From CAZART01 sp964487555 (GTDB lineage Bacteria > Bacteroidota > Rhodothermia > Rhodothermales > VXPQ01): 6,615 nt of DNA. Each line of letters begins with the position of its first letter. Position 1 is the stretch's first letter. A program made the position numbers and the translations under genes. The stretch is taken from contig CAZART010000199.1 in assembly GCA_964487555.1 (NCBI GenBank), positions 1-6,615 on the forward strand, in the 5' to 3' direction. Shown piece by piece: positions 5,174 to 6,615 of this stretch. Under the pieces are notes generated by a model that worked only from the letters and a program-made list of their open reading frames with translations, made no database searches and had not been told where the DNA came from.

Positions 5174-5207
5174 GGCCGGCGCCTGCCCGATGACGGGCAC
5201 GCCGGCC
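5174..5207 (-). terminator. Strong hairpin downstream of the permease gene
   Basis: GGCCGGCG-CC-TGCCCG (5174-5189) pairs with CGGGCACGCCGGCC (5194-5207) around a 4-nt ATGA loop, with only a CC bulge, so the stem has 14 base pairs. It begins about 35 bases after the stop codon of the permease gene, where a terminator would be expected. There is no T-tract after it on the minus strand, so it may be an RNA-stabilising 3' hairpin or a termination site that does not use a U-run. Confidence 0.45.
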
Positions 5208-5242
5208 AAGCCGGCGGGGTTCAGAACCGTTCTACCATAAAA

Positions 5243-6615
5243 TCACTCGTAGCGGAGCGATTTCACGGGATTCATGGTCGCGGCGCGGATGCTGTGGTAG
5301 CTCACGGTCGCCATCGCGATGAAGAGGGCGGCGAGGCCGGCGGCGGCGAAGATCCACCACGATACGCTCGTGCTGTAGGCGAAACCGCCGAGCCACTCGC
5401 GCATGCCGAAGTAGGCGAGCGGCAGACCGATGACCGTCGCGATGCCGACCAGAAGGGCGAACTCCCGCGCTATGAGCACGGCGATGCCGGCGACGGTCGA
5501 GCCCAATACCTTGCGGATGCCGATCTCCTTCGTGCGGCGCGCGACGCTGAGGGTGGCGAGGCCGAACAGCCCCATGCAGGCGATCAGAATTGCCAGCAGA
5601 GACGAGTACGTGAGAATGCGGCTCCAGCGCTGCTCGGACTCGTACTGGGCAGCGAGATCTTCGTCGAGGAAGCTGAACCGGAAGGGCTTGGCTGTGAAGG
5701 TGCTCTTCCACACGCCCTCCAGGAAGGCGATCGTCTCCTGACGCTCAACGGGGCGGATCTTCAGCAGCATGTGGCTCATGCCATGGTAGTAGTTCGGATG
5801 CATGTTCAGCACGGCGGGCTCAACCTTCTCGTGCAGCGAGCGGAAGTTGAAGTCCTTGACGACGCCGACGATCGTCGGGTTGACGTCGCCGAAAAAGCCG
5901 GGACCGTTGAGCCGGTGGCCGACGGGCTCCTCGATGTCGTATTCGCGCACGAAAGCTTCGTTCACGAGGACACTCTGCGTCGAATCGGTCGGGAAGCGCG
6001 GATCGAAATCGCGGCCCGCGACCATCTCCATCTCCAGTTCCTCGACGAAGTCGTAGTCGATGCCGAGCATGTGCGCGCCGATCGTGCGGCCGGTCGGATC
6101 CTGCCAGGAGGTGCGGTCGAAGCTGTGGGTGAAGGCGTATCCGGTACGAAGGACGTTTACGATGTTCGGATTGGCGGCCGATTCGGTGCGCACGACGTCG
6201 AGAATCTGATTCTCCTGCGCCGTATTGAGACCCGGCGTATGCAGGACCAGAAGCTGGTCGTCCTCGAATCCGATGTCTTTGTTCAGCATGAAATCGAGCT
6301 GGCGGTACATCACGATCGTGCTGAAGATCAGTCCCACCGAGATGCAGTACTGGACGACGACGAGGCTTCGCGACAGGATGCTTTTTCGCGTCGTTACGTC
6401 CCCTTTCAGCACGTCGGCAGGCCGGAAGGCGGATAGGACCGCGGCCGGATAGGCGCCTGCCGCCACGGCGACGAGTCCGATGATGGCGGCGAGGCCGAGC
6501 ACGGCGGCCCATCCCGTGGACCCGAGCAACGTAAGCTCCTTGCCGGTCAGGGCATTGAACTCCGGCAGCGCGAGGCGAACGACTAACAGGCCGAGCAGCA
6601 GGCCAACCGCGGTCA
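5243..6615 (-). CDS. FtsX/MacB-type ABC transporter permease (C-terminal part)
   Basis: Inner-membrane permease subunit of a MacB/LolC-like ABC transporter; the substrate is not evident. The frame continues to the window edge (TAVGLLLGLLVVRLALPEF... before the TTG at 6529), so the start lies outside and 456 residues are visible. They show: the end of a first FtsX domain (membrane segments ~1-14 and ~34-62, closed by AFRPADVLKG); a helix at ~83-103 (LVVVQYCISVGLIFSTIVMY); a periplasmic MacB-core-like domain to ~330 (MVAGRDFDP, VLVNEAFVREY, IVGVVKDFNFRSLHE); and a second FtsX domain with helices ~333-358, ~381-404 and ~417-439. RRTKEIGIRKVLGS at ~359 is the usual coupling segment to the ATPase, and the protein ends NPVKSLRYE. 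Full-length relatives are ~800 aa. The ATPase partner would be upstream, outside the window. It reads as a resident gene rather than a cassette gene. Confidence 0.93.
   Translation of the reverse strand, partial: TAVGLLLGLLVVRLALPEFNALTGKELTLLGSTGWAAVLGLAAIIGLVAVAAGAYPAAVLSAFRPADVLKGDVTTRKSILSRSLVVVQYCISVGLIFSTIVMYRQLDFMLNKDIGFEDDQLLVLHTPGLNTAQENQILDVVRTESAANPNIVNVLRTGYAFTHSFDRTSWQDPTGRTIGAHMLGIDYDFVEELEMEMVAGRDFDPRFPTDSTQSVLVNEAFVREYDIEEPVGHRLNGPGFFGDVNPTIVGVVKDFNFRSLHEKVEPAVLNMHPNYYHGMSHMLLKIRPVERQETIAFLEGVWKSTFTAKPFRFSFLDEDLAAQYESEQRWSRILTYSSLLAILIACMGLFGLATLSVARRTKEIGIRKVLGSTVAGIAVLIAREFALLVGIATVIGLPLAYFGMREWLGGFAYSTSVSWWIFAAAGLAALFIAMATVSYHSIRAATMNPVKSLRYE

Larger units (their letters stand above)
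4787..5242. other. 456-bp stretch without a convincing gene
   Basis: This lies between the putative cassette array edge and the ABC permease gene. It holds two strong inverted repeats (listed separately) and no ORF with a credible start. One minus-strand frame stays open from 5170 through to 4595 but has no ATG before about 4791. Its only GTG start (4825) has no ribosome site, and it crosses the cassette C boundary. No integrase, tRNA or other RNA gene was recognised here. Confidence 0.6.

Noticed and set aside
5090..6436. 448-codon plus-strand ORF opposite the ABC permease
   Set aside because: It is antisense to a clear FtsX/MacB permease; its Asp/Glu/Arg/Ala-rich, motif-free translation is what the opposite strand of a GC-rich gene gives.

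Overview
The window is a stretch of a mobile-integron-type gene-cassette array on the minus strand. It is interrupted by one complete IS66-family insertion sequence and ends, on the high-coordinate side, against an ordinary chromosomal-type membrane gene. The DNA is GC-rich. The ABC permease at 5243-6615 has the 'PAAVLSAFRPADVLKG ... RRTKEIGIRKVLGS ... NPVKSLRYE' pattern familiar from Bacteroidota/Rhodothermota-, Gemmatimonadota- and Acidobacteriota-like genomes. The organism is therefore probably an environmental bacterium from one of these or a related phylum; I cannot place it further.

Layout, read in the direction of transcription (right to left). (1) 6615-5243: C-terminal part of a FtsX/MacB-type ABC transporter permease, cut by the window edge. 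(2) 5242-4787: no convincing gene, but two strong hairpins. (3) About 4786-4147: cassette C, whose attC site (4141-4261) is clear but which holds only a doubtful 88-codon ORF. (4) 4146-902: cassette B, encoding a small protein of unknown function (1087-1482) and carrying its own attC (896-1015). An intact IS66 element (1797-4115; tnpA, tnpB, tnpC) sits 23 nt inside the cassette start, with perfect 8-bp target duplications. (5) 901 to the left edge: cassette A, encoding a conserved hypothetical protein (13-834). Its own attC would lie beyond the window.

The integron reading rests on three things. Two ~120-bp imperfect palindromes are bounded by core-site heptamers and have paired inner arms with extra unpaired bases in the L'' arm. 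The bookkeeping works: cassette B begins TTAGCA and its R'' is TGCTAAC, while cassette C has R'' GCTTAAC and a matching GTTAAGC lies 0.5 kb upstream. Finally, the cassette genes point in the expected direction. No integrase gene or recognisable attI is in the window, so this could be the interior of an array or an integrase-less attC cluster (CALIN).

An automatic start at 1002 for the cassette A gene would place 35 codons inside attC; the true start is almost certainly further in. The IS66 element separates the cassette B gene from any array-level promoter upstream.
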